From Candidatus Jettenia sp. (GTDB taxonomy: Bacteria > Planctomycetota > Brocadiia > Brocadiales > Brocadiaceae): a stretch of DNA of 64,000 nucleotides. The position numbers were made by a program, and so were the translations under genes. The stretch spans positions 525,659 through 589,658 of the forward strand of contig CP091278.1 in NCBI GenBank assembly GCA_021650895.1, read 5' to 3'. Under the pieces are notes generated by a model that was not told the DNA's origin, made no database searches, and was given only the letters and a program-made list of their open reading frames with translations. Below, piece after piece: positions 9,984 through 20,047 of the stretch; the stretch's first letter is position 1, and every line of letters begins with the position of its first letter.

Positions 9984-10230
9984 AAACTATAGTACTTCAA
10001 TGATGAAACCAAACATATCCTCAACAGAGGAAAGACTACCCCACCAGTCATTGCGAGGGTTTTTTCCGAAGCAATCTCTTCTGAAACTTGTAAAGGATTA
10101 GGATTGCTTCGGACAAGACCCTCGCAATGACACTTTTAGAGATTTCGTAACGTTCCCTATACCAGCATACAACCAAAGACTCATGCATCACATTTTGTTC
10201 GGTTTCATCTATTGGATGCTATAACTATAG
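9984..10230. repeat. MITE-like element, ATGAAACC family, with GAAGCAATC palindrome core
   Basis: The ends form imperfect terminal inverted repeats: ACTATAG with ATGATGAAACC on the left, and the reverse complement GGTTTCAT with CTATAG on the right. The core (10048-10131) is a large palindrome running from CATTGCGAGGGT through GAAGCAATC and back. Related copies lie at 21.57, 22.9 and 24.13 kb. Between it and the polymerase gene, 10254-10327 holds a second palindrome of C-rich and G-rich arms (CACCCCTAA... to ...GGGTTTGGGGTGTG). No gene was seen in 9918-10437. Confidence 0.7.
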
Positions 10231-10437
10231 ATAACTTAAATAGAAATGCTCCATTTACCCACCCCTAAATCCCATCCCAAGAGGGGACTTCTCCAATTCC
10301 CCTCTTGAGAGGGGTTTGGGGTGTGTTCATGGCATAACGAAAAACTTTGAATCTCCTATACATTACATGAGATTGTAAATCAGGATATACCATAATTCTG
10401 ATGAATTTATCTATACATAAATGACTTTCTCAATATT

Positions 10438-11877
10438 TCAGCTAAAATACAATTTATTTGATACTATCCCTTCTTCAACCTTTTCTTTTATAGTACCTGC
10501 AAATAAGTACATTACTGTCGAGAAGCATATAACTCCTTTTGTAAAAGTAAAACCTGTTGTAGTTATACTACTGATCCATAGAGACCACACAAAGGCCATT
10601 ATTCCTACTACGATTCCGACCTGGTTATGCTTTACAATCACCATTTTCCTTGTTTTGATAAAAAGGAAATATAATACATAAGAAAGCCAAATCATTCCCA
10701 ATATTCCAAATGAAAGCAGCCATGTTAGGATACCGCTATCATTTGTTTGTAATATTGAGGCTCTCTCTGGCTTTTTTAAAGTTCTAAAATCAAATAATTT
10801 CGGAGCATCATCAGCGTGAACAAATCCTGGTCCAATAATTAAATGCTGCTTTATTATATCCATTCGCTTTTTGTTTTCTTCAAATCTGTACGCAAAATTA
10901 CCGGTGTAGTTTCCTACTTCATCTGAAATTGATGTTATTCTATTTTTGACTGTTAAAATCGTCCTATTACTAAACAGGATAATAGTAAATAAAAATACTG
11001 CAATAAAAAGCAGCAAAGTTATATGTTTAACCGATTGTATACCATGAACTACCAACAGGGGTAAAGCAAGAATTAATGCAAGACATATCCAATATGATCT
11101 GGTAAAAGATAAAAGGATAGCAAAACCTGTCAAAAATGATATTGTTAATAAAATCCAACTTTCAAATACTTTATCACGAAAAAATAACATCCAGAATGCA
11201 AGAGAAAATGAGGCTAACACATAAATGTCCGAAGGTAAATAGACCCTCATAACAGAGGCGTTTCCGATTTCTTGATCAATAATTCTCGTATATCCCAGAA
11301 AACGATAGTTCCCAAAAATATTTTGTAAAATAACAAGGATGGACTGAATGACCGCGATAATAAAGATAAACCGTAAAATTCTTTGTCTATCGTGATCAGT
11401 ATCAAATAATTTCAACACAAAAAGTCCCGTAAAAAAACATAAGTAGTTTCGTCCACTTTTGAAACAATTTATAAATGGCAATTGAAATCTTATCGATGTG
11501 AAGATTATTTGAAAAATTGTCGCGAATAAAATAAAAATGAATATCTTTGTTACTATCTCATTATTCTTATTATTCTCTACACTATCTGGATGTTTGATAA
11601 AATATAATAAGAAAGATATTACCAACAAAACATCAATGAGCTTGAATGCATTTGGAATCCTTACAAATTCTTCTGGATCAATATATCCTAAAAAACGAAC
11701 ACTGGTTAATAGTAAAAAATATACATGATATATTGGTTTTTTAAAGACTAAGCCTATATAAAGGAAGCCTGCACCTATTGATAAAGCCAGGTACACATTT
11801 CTTAAAAATATACCCGATGCTACACAAGCAATTAGCCCAGCTATTACTATGTTGCGAGATTTTGTTATGCTTAACAT
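10438..11877 (-). CDS. O-antigen ligase/polymerase-like membrane protein (Wzy type)
   Basis: 479 residues with about 11-12 hydrophobic segments spread along the chain (for example IVIAGLIACVASGIFLRNVY and ILLTISFLTGFAILLSF). A large hydrophilic loop lies at ~300-370 and includes RMDIIKQHLIIGPGFVHADD, like the periplasmic loop of Wzy/WaaL proteins. The short FTRSYWICLALILAL segment resembles the conserved region preceding that loop. In a Wzx/Wzy locus it would polymerise lipid-linked repeat units outside the inner membrane. Its start overlaps the stop of the upstream glycosyltransferase by 7 nt. Confidence 0.82.
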   Translation of the reverse strand: MLSITKSRNIVIAGLIACVASGIFLRNVYLALSIGAGFLYIGLVFKKPIYHVYFLLLTSVRFLGYIDPEEFVRIPNAFKLIDVLLVISFLLYFIKHPDSVENNKNNEIVTKIFIFILFATIFQIIFTSIRFQLPFINCFKSGRNYLCFFTGLFVLKLFDTDHDRQRILRFIFIIAVIQSILVILQNIFGNYRFLGYTRIIDQEIGNASVMRVYLPSDIYVLASFSLAFWMLFFRDKVFESWILLTISFLTGFAILLSFTRSYWICLALILALPLLVVHGIQSVKHITLLLFIAVFLFTIILFSNRTILTVKNRITSISDEVGNYTGNFAYRFEENKKRMDIIKQHLIIGPGFVHADDAPKLFDFRTLKKPERASILQTNDSGILTWLLSFGILGMIWLSYVLYFLFIKTRKMVIVKHNQVGIVVGIMAFVWSLWISSITTTGFTFTKGVICFSTVMYLFAGTIKEKVEEGIVSNKLYFS

Positions 11878-13004
11878 AGTGAAGTATTTTTATAGATTTT
11901 TGATTCTATTCTAACGCCTGTAGCTTTGTATATCTCATTCAATAAATTCTTAATTTGTTCTCTCATATCAAATTTCTGCACGTATACTCTTGCTTTTTGG
12001 GAATGCGATTCATAATTATTTAAAATCCACAATATTTTTTCTGTCCATGACGTAATATCATAATAGTCGTTAATAACATATTCTGACGATGATACTGTCT
12101 CGGGGAGTCCGCCTCTATTCGATACTAAAACAGGAATTCCTAAAGCTTGGGCTTCTACGGATACCCTACCAAAAGCCTCTTCCCATACGGAAGGTACGAG
12201 TAATATTTTCGCTGTTTTATAAAGCGTTATAGGATCTTTAACAAATTCGTGATAGGTGATATTACCAACGATGGTATTAGCGTACGATTTACCCACCATT
12301 AAAAACCTATAATCAGGCATTGCTGCAGCAATCCTTTTAAATATACTTACCCCCTTTACTTCAACATCTCCTACCATCATGATATTAGGCCTTAATTCTT
12401 TTTTAGGTAATTCAACATGTAAGAAAGATTGAATATCGATCATTGGATAAACCACAACAGCTTTTCGTTTAAATTTCTGTTGAATCCTATAAGCAATGAA
12501 TTCAGAATTTGCCACTAATAATTTGGCATTATGTATAGCTTTTCTGTTTTCCAGGCAATAATATGCAAAAAAAGGCATATCCAATAAATATTTAATAAGA
12601 AACGAAATTCTTTTCTTTATATTCTTGTTATAGCATCTATATAAATTTAGATTAATTTCATCACGAATAAAAAACACAGAAGGACCGCTAAAACTATTAA
12701 TTGCCATTGAGGCTGCCCTATTATAACTAAATAAAATATTCGCTGAACATTTCTTAAAAAATCTTTTAATACGTAGTGAATTTATTACATAATTCAAGTA
12801 AGTAAATTTAGAATTGTGAAACATTTTGATTTTTACATTGTTTTTATAGTTAAACTTACTTAAACTCCTATCAAGGTTCTCCGTAAATCCCGAAACTATC
12901 CACACATCTAAATTATTCAAACTATTCAACATTAAGTTAGTACTAATTTCTGCTCCTCCAAATCGATATAAGACAACTTCTCCAAAAACTAGTAATTTGA
13001 CCAT
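11871..13004 (-). CDS. Glycosyltransferase family 4 protein
   Basis: 377 residues from the ATG at 13004, which shares its A with the TAA stop of the acetyltransferase gene (TAATG), so coupling is likely. A GTG at 13013 is less plausible. The N-terminus [20 protein letters not shown] is a GT-B acceptor domain. NIMMVGDVEVKGVSIFKRIA, LVPSVWEEAFGRVSVEAQAL and VLVSNRGGLPETV are donor-domain motifs. It is one of five GT4 enzymes in this operon and presumably adds one sugar. Specificity is unknown. Confidence 0.88.
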   Translation of the reverse strand: MVKLLVFGEVVLYRFGGAEISTNLMLNSLNNLDVWIVSGFTENLDRSLSKFNYKNNVKIKMFHNSKFTYLNYVINSLRIKRFFKKCSANILFSYNRAASMAINSFSGPSVFFIRDEINLNLYRCYNKNIKKRISFLIKYLLDMPFFAYYCLENRKAIHNAKLLVANSEFIAYRIQQKFKRKAVVVYPMIDIQSFLHVELPKKELRPNIMMVGDVEVKGVSIFKRIAAAMPDYRFLMVGKSYANTIVGNITYHEFVKDPITLYKTAKILLVPSVWEEAFGRVSVEAQALGIPVLVSNRGGLPETVSSSEYVINDYYDITSWTEKILWILNNYESHSQKARVYVQKFDMREQIKNLLNEIYKATGVRIESKIYKNTSLC

Positions 13005-13570
13005 TAAAGCCACTTGATTCCTTTTCTTTTCATGCCTTTTAAGGTATATTTGATATTTTGAGTGCGATCTCGAATAATCTTTGCTGGATTTCCACCTACG
13101 ACTTTAAAGGGTGGTACATCTTTTGTGACGACCGCACCGGCAGCAATAACTGCTCCCCTTCCGATTGTTACTCCTTGCAAGACAGTAGCATTTGTTGCTA
13201 CCCATACATCATTTTCAATAATTATCGGAGAAAATACTGTTTTGTATTCTGGATCATCAACTTCATGATATTGAGAAATAAAAAAACTAAATCCGGAAAT
13301 GTTAACATTATCACCTATCTCAATCCCACCTCTATTCAAAAACACATTGTTAGGCCCAATAATCGAATTACTTCCTATTTTAAATCTTGAAATATCAGCG
13401 AATTTATTGCCTGCCCAAATTATTGTATCTTTACCAATTATCATATGTAAAATATGTTTATAAACATACATTCTCAATGCATCAAAAATAATATATTTAT
13501 TGATAGAAAGAAGAGCTAATTTTGCTCTTTTAATAATCTTTTTAAGAGCACGTTTACCTACATCTAACAT
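13004..13570 (-). CDS. Left-handed beta-helix acyltransferase
   Basis: 188 residues with hexapeptide repeats (I-G-x4 type): [72 protein letters not shown] and [13 protein letters not shown]. The last two are the signature of the maltose/serine O-acetyltransferase-like family. A His in [12 protein letters not shown] is a candidate catalytic residue. It probably O-acetylates a sugar of the repeat unit. It lies 2 nt from the flippase gene and is coupled to the next glycosyltransferase. Confidence 0.88.
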   Translation of the reverse strand: MLDVGKRALKKIIKRAKLALLSINKYIIFDALRMYVYKHILHMIIGKDTIIWAGNKFADISRFKIGSNSIIGPNNVFLNRGGIEIGDNVNISGFSFFISQYHEVDDPEYKTVFSPIIIENDVWVATNATVLQGVTIGRGAVIAAGAVVTKDVPPFKVVGGNPAKIIRDRTQNIKYTLKGMKRKGIKWL

Positions 13571-13572
13571 AA

Positions 13573-15087
13573 CTAGAACCCCATAATTCTTTTAAACCCA
13601 TTTTTAAATATCTTATCTTGCAGATAATCAATTTCTAAATGCAATAAACAGTGCCTTTTGATAACTAAAATTAAACACACATATAAAATAAAGGAAGTTG
13701 AAATACCTAAAATCATAAATCCAAAACTTTTTTGAAAGTTAAAGGGAAAAATACTATTCATGATAATGAAGTTTACCGTAATTAAGGAACAGATAATAAT
13801 TGAAGGGAAAAAAACTTTCAGATAAGACAAGATGGATTTTTTTAAAACTGACAACAGGATGGTCAACATAAAAATCCAAAGTGCCGTTGCGGCAAATACT
13901 ACAACAAATGACATTCCCATTGCACCCCATCGCGGAATAACAAAAATACCACCAAATAGGAGAATTAATGCTTGTAATACCTGGACTGCAACTTCACGAT
14001 ATACTACCCCCTTTGCTTTTAAAACATCACCTAAATAGGTTGATATTGACATTATTGCACCCGCAATAATAAGGATCCTAAAAGGTATAATCGTAGATCT
14101 CCATTTTTCACCATAAACAAACAAGATTAAATCTTCTGAATAGATATAGAGCATTAGGAATAATGGAAATACGATTAAGGATGTCGCTTGAGTAGCTTTG
14201 AACAGTTTACTTGTAATTTGATCACTACTATCTTGTATACGAGAAAATGCAGGCAATAAAACCCTACTAATATTCCTGCTGATTTGACTAACAGGAACCC
14301 TCATGATTTTATATGCCCTTGTATAAAAACCAAGTTCAATAGCGGAAGTTAATTTTCCTAACAAAAAATAGTCAATATTTCCTGAAATATAGTTAAATAT
14401 TTGTTGAACCATGACGCCAAATCCCACGTGGTATAGATCTTTTAATGCATTAATATTAAATTTTTTTAAAAAAAACTCCTGATGCCGGTTAGCATAATAC
14501 ATATTCATAATGACTCTTGCCAAACACCCTGACAAATATCCAAAGACAAGACTCAGAGCGCCAAACTTTAAATAAACAAATATAGTAGATAAAAGACCTG
14601 AAACGAATACAGAAAACATTTCTGCTTTACCAAGTTCTTTAAATTTTAATTCGCGTAAGAGTCTGACTGAAGAAATTACTTCAAAGCAAATAATAAATAA
14701 GGCGATCGTTTGCCACCTTAACAATAAGGTCAGCGAAGGCATGTTAAAATAATGTTCAATCAATGGTGCATTGAAAAAAATAATTAAACCAAGAACCATG
14801 CTGATGAATAAATTCAGATAAAAAACAATACTAAAATGTTCTTCACGTGCTTCTTTAATTTGTATCAACGCAACAGAAAATCTTCTGAGAGTTAAATACG
14901 ATGCTAATTCTATTATAAGAAAGGAGACACCATACATTCCAAAATCTTTCGGTAAAAGAAGCCGTGCGAGCACTATCTCAAATCCAAAAGTTATTAATTG
15001 TGAGGAAATATGGAAACCAGTGTTTGTTAATATTTTAAATTTAATATTCACAATTTTATTTTTATAATAGCGATTGGTATTGTCCAA
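13573..15087 (-). CDS. Polysaccharide flippase (Wzx/WzxC-like, MOP superfamily)
   Basis: 504 residues with about 14 hydrophobic segments. The N-terminal part (FQ-type start replaced by [20 protein letters not shown], then [20 protein letters not shown]) matches the RfbX/WzxC lipopolysaccharide exporter group. [21 protein letters not shown] and [17 protein letters not shown] are conserved loop motifs. It would flip undecaprenyl-linked repeat units across the inner membrane. Upstream there is only a MITE (15100-15388) before the sulfotransferase gene. Confidence 0.9.
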   Translation of the reverse strand: MDNTNRYYKNKIVNIKFKILTNTGFHISSQLITFGFEIVLARLLLPKDFGMYGVSFLIIELASYLTLRRFSVALIQIKEAREEHFSIVFYLNLFISMVLGLIIFFNAPLIEHYFNMPSLTLLLRWQTIALFIICFEVISSVRLLRELKFKELGKAEMFSVFVSGLLSTIFVYLKFGALSLVFGYLSGCLARVIMNMYYANRHQEFFLKKFNINALKDLYHVGFGVMVQQIFNYISGNIDYFLLGKLTSAIELGFYTRAYKIMRVPVSQISRNISRVLLPAFSRIQDSSDQITSKLFKATQATSLIVFPLFLMLYIYSEDLILFVYGEKWRSTIIPFRILIIAGAIMSISTYLGDVLKAKGVVYREVAVQVLQALILLFGGIFVIPRWGAMGMSFVVVFAATALWIFMLTILLSVLKKSILSYLKVFFPSIIICSLITVNFIIMNSIFPFNFQKSFGFMILGISTSFILYVCLILVIKRHCLLHLEIDYLQDKIFKNGFKRIMGF

Positions 15088-15099
15088 TAGAAAGATGTC

Positions 15100-15388
15100 T
15101 AGAAGCTATCCCCAAACCTATTTCTGTACGGAAACCTCTCTATCTTCAAATGATTCTAGGTATTACCAGTGAGGTTTTTAGATAACTCCAGACCTGGTGG
15201 CACGGACAAACGGGTTTGTCCGTGCTTATTTACCTACGTACATGGATATGGATTCCAAAACACTGACAAACAAACTTTGTCAGTGCTACCCCAGGAACCG
15301 GCTTACAGAGTATGAAAAATGCTCTCCTTATACCTACTATGCCTCACATGATTCTAGATACTAAAGTAAGGTTTTGGGATGACCTCTA
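15100..15388. mobile_element. 289-bp TA-type MITE, copy 1
   Basis: The ends are near-perfect inverted repeats: TAGAAGCTATCCCCAAACCT on the left and AGGTTTTGGGATGACCTCTA on the right. The element begins and ends with TA, as expected for Tc1/mariner/IS630-type duplication. Inside are two hairpins, one built on CACGGACAAAC/GTTTGTCCGTG and one on CACTGACAAAC/GTTTGTCAGTG. A second copy in opposite orientation lies at 29983-30273. There is no coding capacity. The terminal TAG on the minus strand forms the stop codon of the sulfotransferase gene. Confidence 0.85.
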
Positions 15389-16168
15389 GTCATTTGAGTT
15401 CCCTAAGCAATTCACCTTGAAAAACAATTCATCTTCTGAATCAAAATAATTTTTTGAGTCTCCAATATTTCCGGCGTTAGGCCGAACAGAACTATTTGCA
15501 ACATATTTTACAAGGCCTATTTTGTGGAGACGTCTTATTAACTTGTGCAAAAATATATTTTGTGGAATTTTCGGTTTAACAATTACTGTCGGTAGTGTTT
15601 CTTTGAGAAAATCTATGAGGTTTGCTATAGTACATTCAAAGTTTGTTTTTAAGTCTTCAAATCTTACCTGTAAGACATTTGGCTCTTTAAACCAGGAAGA
15701 AAGATGGTAACTCCAATACCGAACCCGATTTTCATCTATAAAACAGGCATTCCTTGTTGGTACAAAATGATCGTTTTTCGAGCATAAAAATTCCTTGAAA
15801 CTACCCTTATATTCTAAAAACCGATAAAGAGAAACCAACACATCCATACCATCTCTATATACATATACTTTGTAAGAGTATTTAAAAATATCAGCCACCA
15901 GTTTTTCGTATTTATTTTTTGGTTTGCATATTTTCATCTCTTCTGGTAGCAAATGACTTTTAATTATAATGGTATTATTACTATACAAAGCATCGGAGAA
16001 TATTTTATAGATGTGTTCTTTCTCTCGTAAAAGAGAACCGATGTTAAAATCTACAGGTAAATGTTTATGAGCTGGAAATATTGCATTCTTAACATTGGTA
16101 CGGATCGAATCGATTAAAAAGTGAGTTCCTGACCGCCTATGAGAACTCACTAATATCCACTTACCCAC
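15386..16168 (-). CDS. Sulfotransferase domain protein
   Basis: 260 residues from a GTG start with a good ribosome binding site (AAGGAG, 6 nt upstream). The N-terminus KWILVSSHRRSGTHFLIDSI is a PAPS 5'-phosphosulfate-binding loop (RRSGTHFL), and VYVYRDGMDVLVSLYRFLEY is the 3'-phosphate-binding strand-helix. The fold is a P-loop sulfotransferase transferring sulfate from PAPS to a hydroxyl or amine. In a polysaccharide operon this implies a sulfated polymer. The stop codon coincides with the terminal repeat of the adjacent MITE, so the native C-terminus may have been altered. Confidence 0.82.
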   Translation of the reverse strand: MGKWILVSSHRRSGTHFLIDSIRTNVKNAIFPAHKHLPVDFNIGSLLREKEHIYKIFSDALYSNNTIIIKSHLLPEEMKICKPKNKYEKLVADIFKYSYKVYVYRDGMDVLVSLYRFLEYKGSFKEFLCSKNDHFVPTRNACFIDENRVRYWSYHLSSWFKEPNVLQVRFEDLKTNFECTIANLIDFLKETLPTVIVKPKIPQNIFLHKLIRRLHKIGLVKYVANSSVRPNAGNIGDSKNYFDSEDELFFKVNCLGNSND

Positions 16169-16314
16169 TTTAGTCTCCTTAAATTTGGGAATACAGAAAC
16201 AATTTTATGTTTTTTTCTTTTCTCTTGTTCTGTATATCGGATTTTATTCCACAATCTCTTCTATTGCCTAAAATCGAGGAAAGGCTTCGGAGTTAGAAGT
16301 AATAAGGACGCCCC

Positions 16315-18108
16315 TTATACCCTCTTATAAATTATTCTTGGAATCGCAAAGGTTCGGTTATTGAAAATAACGCCGACCAGATTAGCATTCTTTTGCTCTA
16401 AAGGTGTAATTAACGACTTTAAAGCATGCCGCCGGGTTTTTCCTTCGCTTACAACAAGAACAATTCCATCTACATACGACGATAGTATGCATGTATCTTT
16501 CACATTTCTTAAGTTTGCATAATCAACAAGGATTATGTCGTACTTTTCTTTCGCTGAATTGATTACATTCAGCATCCTGGAGGGATTGCCCGCAGTCACT
16601 GGGTTGAGGGTTACTCTCTCTGATAATAAGGTAGCTAGTTTAGGATTTGTGCGTTTACTTTTCTTATCAGGAAAGGCTTCTCCATCAAGTACGTCCCCAT
16701 TACCCCTCACTTCATCAGACATTGTAAAGAGATCTCCATCCATCGTCAGATTGTGTGAGTTTCCTCCGGCAGTTAAGACCGACAGGTTATTATGTATGTG
16801 TTGCAACGCTTTTTCAAAAGATATGGTTCCCCTAAGGACACTCGTTAAACCGGGATTATCAGGGATATGAAACGTCCTGTGTACCGTTGAAGTATGTATA
16901 TTGGCATCGATGATAAGGACCTTATGACCTGCTTTTTTCGATAAGAAATTACCAAGATTCGCAATGATTGTTGTAGGGTCTTCCGATGGCGAAGCGGCTG
17001 TTATTAAAAGGGATTTTAGATTTTTATCCCTCATGAAAAGATATATTTTATCAGAAAGATCTTTATAAGATTGGGTGTAAGGGGTTATTTTTATCGTATC
17101 TTTCACTAATTTTTTACTCTTAAAACCCTTCCGGGGGATAAAGCCCAGGACAGGTACGTTGAGAAATTTTTCCACCTCCTGCGGTGACTTAAACGTACAG
17201 TTGATGTATTCAAATCCGAAAGAGAGCATAATGCCTAAAACGATGCTCATACCTAATGCGAGTATAAGGGTAAGGTGTTTGTTCGTTCCTACGGGCACAA
17301 ATGGCGTTCTTGCCTGCTCGACGATTTTTATGGTTGCCGGGCCAATTGATTCCATGTATGGAAGCAGCGAACCACTCAGGTTGTGCGTCATCTTATCGAT
17401 ATTGTCTTTTAACTGTAATACGATTTGATGTTTTTCTCCGTATTTTAATTGGAGTTCGGTAAGTTGCTGCTCAAGATCACAAATGATATACGATCGGCTT
17501 ACTACATTAGCGATCGATGCCGCCTCTTGCGGACTAAAGTCACTTACGGTTATGGTAAATATATCCGTATCCCTTACGGGTGTAACTTCTATCTTGCTTC
17601 TTAAATCCTCTATTGTTCTCCATAAAAGGAACTCTTCCTGTTGTTCGGCTGACAGGCTTTTTGATTTTGCCAATTTCTGCTGCTGCAGGTTTATGAACCA
17701 TTGTGGTTTTTTGTCTTCAAGCCATTGGCTTACCTGGAATTTTTTATTCTCAAACCATTGTCTTAAAGGAGAATAGAATCCTTTCTCATAATCGATTGGA
17801 CGCTCATGGAGTTTAAGTGTCTTGATGGCGCGCTCCAGTACATGGGAAGAGGTGACAATCTCTGCCTGGGTAAGGGCTATGTAAGATTGAGAATGGTTAT
17901 AGCTCAAGTCCCTGTAATAGGGTGAATCGATTTGCTTCTCACCGGAGATGAGCATTTTCGTGTTTGCCTTATAAATCGGGGTTTTGAATTCAAGGCCAAG
18001 AAAGACAATGGTCATAATGGTAGCAAAGGTTGTTATGATAACAGCCTTGTGCCGAAATACGATCGCCAGATAGTCTCGCAGGGTGTTTTCGGATGAATCT
18101 ATACTCAT
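16315..18108 (-). CDS. Wzz/Wzc-type polysaccharide co-polymerase with degenerate BY-kinase domain
   Basis: 597 residues. A Wzz domain (TM1 ~20-40, TM2 ~280-305) is followed by a cytoplasmic CpsD/CapB-like domain. The Walker A position reads SPSEDPTT where active tyrosine kinases have PGEGKST, so the catalytic Lys is gone. The A' motif KVLIIDANIHTSTV is partly kept. There is no tyrosine cluster at the C-terminus (ends IIYKRV). It probably sets chain length or organises the export machine without kinase activity. A ~55-residue low-similarity insert (LFTMSDEVRGNGDVLDGEAF region) interrupts the ATPase domain. Confidence 0.85.
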   Translation of the reverse strand: MSIDSSENTLRDYLAIVFRHKAVIITTFATIMTIVFLGLEFKTPIYKANTKMLISGEKQIDSPYYRDLSYNHSQSYIALTQAEIVTSSHVLERAIKTLKLHERPIDYEKGFYSPLRQWFENKKFQVSQWLEDKKPQWFINLQQQKLAKSKSLSAEQQEEFLLWRTIEDLRSKIEVTPVRDTDIFTITVSDFSPQEAASIANVVSRSYIICDLEQQLTELQLKYGEKHQIVLQLKDNIDKMTHNLSGSLLPYMESIGPATIKIVEQARTPFVPVGTNKHLTLILALGMSIVLGIMLSFGFEYINCTFKSPQEVEKFLNVPVLGFIPRKGFKSKKLVKDTIKITPYTQSYKDLSDKIYLFMRDKNLKSLLITAASPSEDPTTIIANLGNFLSKKAGHKVLIIDANIHTSTVHRTFHIPDNPGLTSVLRGTISFEKALQHIHNNLSVLTAGGNSHNLTMDGDLFTMSDEVRGNGDVLDGEAFPDKKSKRTNPKLATLLSERVTLNPVTAGNPSRMLNVINSAKEKYDIILVDYANLRNVKDTCILSSYVDGIVLVVSEGKTRRHALKSLITPLEQKNANLVGVIFNNRTFAIPRIIYKRV

Positions 18109-18407
18109 AAAAAATTGCTCATTAGTAATAAGTTATAGGACACAGAAGAACGCTGATAGACGCTGATAAAATAAAAATTACATCACACAGAGGCACAGAG
18201 ACACAAAGAGACAGAAGATGTGAAGATGGGATGTTGAGAAGTTGAGATATATATGATATTCCCAACTTCCCATCTTCTCAATTTCTCAACTTCTTTTTCT
18301 CGTTGTGGCTCCGTGTCTTTGTGTGAGAAAACGGTTGAAACGGTTCAGGCAACCCTAAAGGGTCGCCCTACTTTTCACTTTTCACATTTCCCTTTTCACG
18401 CATCATT
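18109..18407. repeat. Non-coding gap with an imperfect long palindrome
   Basis: Between the Wzc-type and Wza-type genes. At ~18182-18326 an arm with CACACAGAGGCACAGAGACA pairs with a later arm containing GGCTCCGTGTCTTTGTGTGA, and an inner pair AGAAGTTGAGA/TCTCAACTTCT is separated by a short AT-rich centre. It looks like another MITE-like element. No promoter or gene is evident. Confidence 0.5.
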
Positions 18408-19259
18408 TTATAATACTCCTTCCAGGATAACGACTATATCTTCTGGCTCTAAACGGATATCCTTATCAACCTTACCACCCACAGCACCTTTCATGTCTAC
18501 TTTGATACTCTGGTATCCTGTTTTGCCTGGAATTGTCCGGAGGATTTTCACCCTGTCCGGGGAGCCATATTTCGCAAAACCTCCGGAAAGGGATATGGCT
18601 TTGAGTACGGTCATGTTATCTTCCAGGGTAAATTTGCCAGGGTTTTCAACTTCTCCATATACGAAAAAACTACTGCTGCGCTCTACGATTACTATATCAT
18701 CATTCTCAATCGGCATATCGGCATTCAGATTACTTTCCGCTTTATTTTTCAGGTCTATAGCAATTTCTTTGTATCCGGGTTTATCTTTTAATCTTCGTTT
18801 GAGTTTTACCTTGCCATATATGCCATCCGGTGTGATACCTTCAGCCGATGAAATGGCCTTTATTACCGTCATATTTTCTTCCAGATCGTATTTCCCCGGA
18901 GCGTTAACTTCACCGTACACAAAGAATCTCATGCTTTTGTAGCTTGATAGTGTTACGGATACTACGGCATACTTTATGTAACTAACGGAAAGTCTTTTTG
19001 TTATTTCCTTTTCGATTTCTGAAAGATTCATACCTTTTACATTCAGGACTCCTATATAGGGGAAAGATATTGTACCATCATGCGCAACAGGAGTTACCGT
19101 CTTCAGGTTATCGTGCCCAAGTACATTTATCTCCAGCACATCGTTGACATTGACGGTATATTGCTCTGCAGATTCATCGGAGTAGACTGGTATTGATACT
19201 ATGGAGACACTAAAAAACACGCATAAACTGAGAAAGATACTTTTCAATTTTTTCCTCAT
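18408..19259 (-). CDS. Wza-type polysaccharide export protein (SLBB domains)
   Basis: About 283 residues from the ATG at 19259; an upstream ATG at 19283 would place eight residues before the signal peptide. The signal peptide is hydrophobic (SIFLSLCVFFSVSIVSIPVY), cleaved near YSDES. Residues ~30-110 form the polysaccharide export (PES) domain (YTVNVNDVLEINVLGHDNLK). Two SLBB repeats follow, each starting with FVYGEV(N/E)xPGKxxLE and followed by MTVxKAIS. It would form the outer-membrane or periplasmic export channel partner of the Wzz/Wzc protein just downstream. No lipobox cysteine was seen. Confidence 0.88.
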   Translation of the reverse strand: MRKKLKSIFLSLCVFFSVSIVSIPVYSDESAEQYTVNVNDVLEINVLGHDNLKTVTPVAHDGTISFPYIGVLNVKGMNLSEIEKEITKRLSVSYIKYAVVSVTLSSYKSMRFFVYGEVNAPGKYDLEENMTVIKAISSAEGITPDGIYGKVKLKRRLKDKPGYKEIAIDLKNKAESNLNADMPIENDDIVIVERSSSFFVYGEVENPGKFTLEDNMTVLKAISLSGGFAKYGSPDRVKILRTIPGKTGYQSIKVDMKGAVGGKVDKDIRLEPEDIVVILEGVL

Positions 19260-19283
19260 AGAGAAGAGTTCAAAAATCAACAT

Positions 19284-20047
19284 ACAACATGTTACACAAT
19301 ATCTGAGGCTATTCCAAAACGGATGGAGTATCTTAATCCCCCTTGGTCCCCCTTTAGAAAAGGGGGAAAATTATCTTGGTCCCTTTTAGGAAAAGGAGAA
19401 AATTGTCTTGGTCCCTTTAGGAAAGGGGGAAAATTGCCTTAGTTCTCCTTTAGGAATTTATCCTTACCCACATCTTTAAAACACCAATTTATTTTCTTTG
19501 AGACAGGATGAACAAGATAAAAATAATAATCCTGTTCATCCTGTCTCAAAAAATTCTTTTGTGGTTTGTTATTCTTCACCGTTTCCATATTTTAGCTTGA
19601 TGCATATACCCTTTTACCCACCCCTAACCCCCATACGCATCAAGCTAAGAGTATTATTCCCTAAGAGAGGAGGATGTGTGTCCATTTTTCCTCCCTAATC
19701 CCCCTGTTTCCCCCTTTAGAAAAGGGTGATTTCCCTATTTTCCCCCTTTTCTAAAGGGGGACTAAGGGGGATTAAAGGATGTGTATGGTATTTCTTCCAT
19801 CTCCACACCCCTCAATCTCTTCTTGTTAGAGGGGAAGCCTTGATGTTTTTACCTCTATCAACTCTTAGCTTGATGCGTATGGCTTTTTACCCACCCCTAA
19901 CCCCTCCCAAGAGGGGAATAAAAAGTCCCCTCCTGGGAGGGGTTAGGGGGTGGGTTCATTCCCCTGTAGAGACGCAAGGTTTTGCGTCTTACATACAGAC
20001 GCAAAACCTTGCGTCTCTACGTGTTGATTTCCCGCTCTTCAAGGGCA
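19284..20047. repeat. Repeat-filled gap without genes
   Basis: It holds several elements. There are C-rich/G-rich fragments of the CCCCCTTTAGAAAAGGGGG family at ~19335-19450 and ~19690-19775. A partial end of the 9-bp-TSD element (TTATCCTTACCCACATCTTT) lies at ~19456. An 18-bp hairpin pairs TTTGAGACAGGATGAACA (19497-19514) with its complement (19533-19550). A palindrome of CCCCTCCCAAGAGGGGA type spans ~19886-19955. A short inverted pair of AGACGCAA(G/A) motifs is at ~19970-20020. ORFs predicted here are artefacts of the repeats. Confidence 0.65.
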
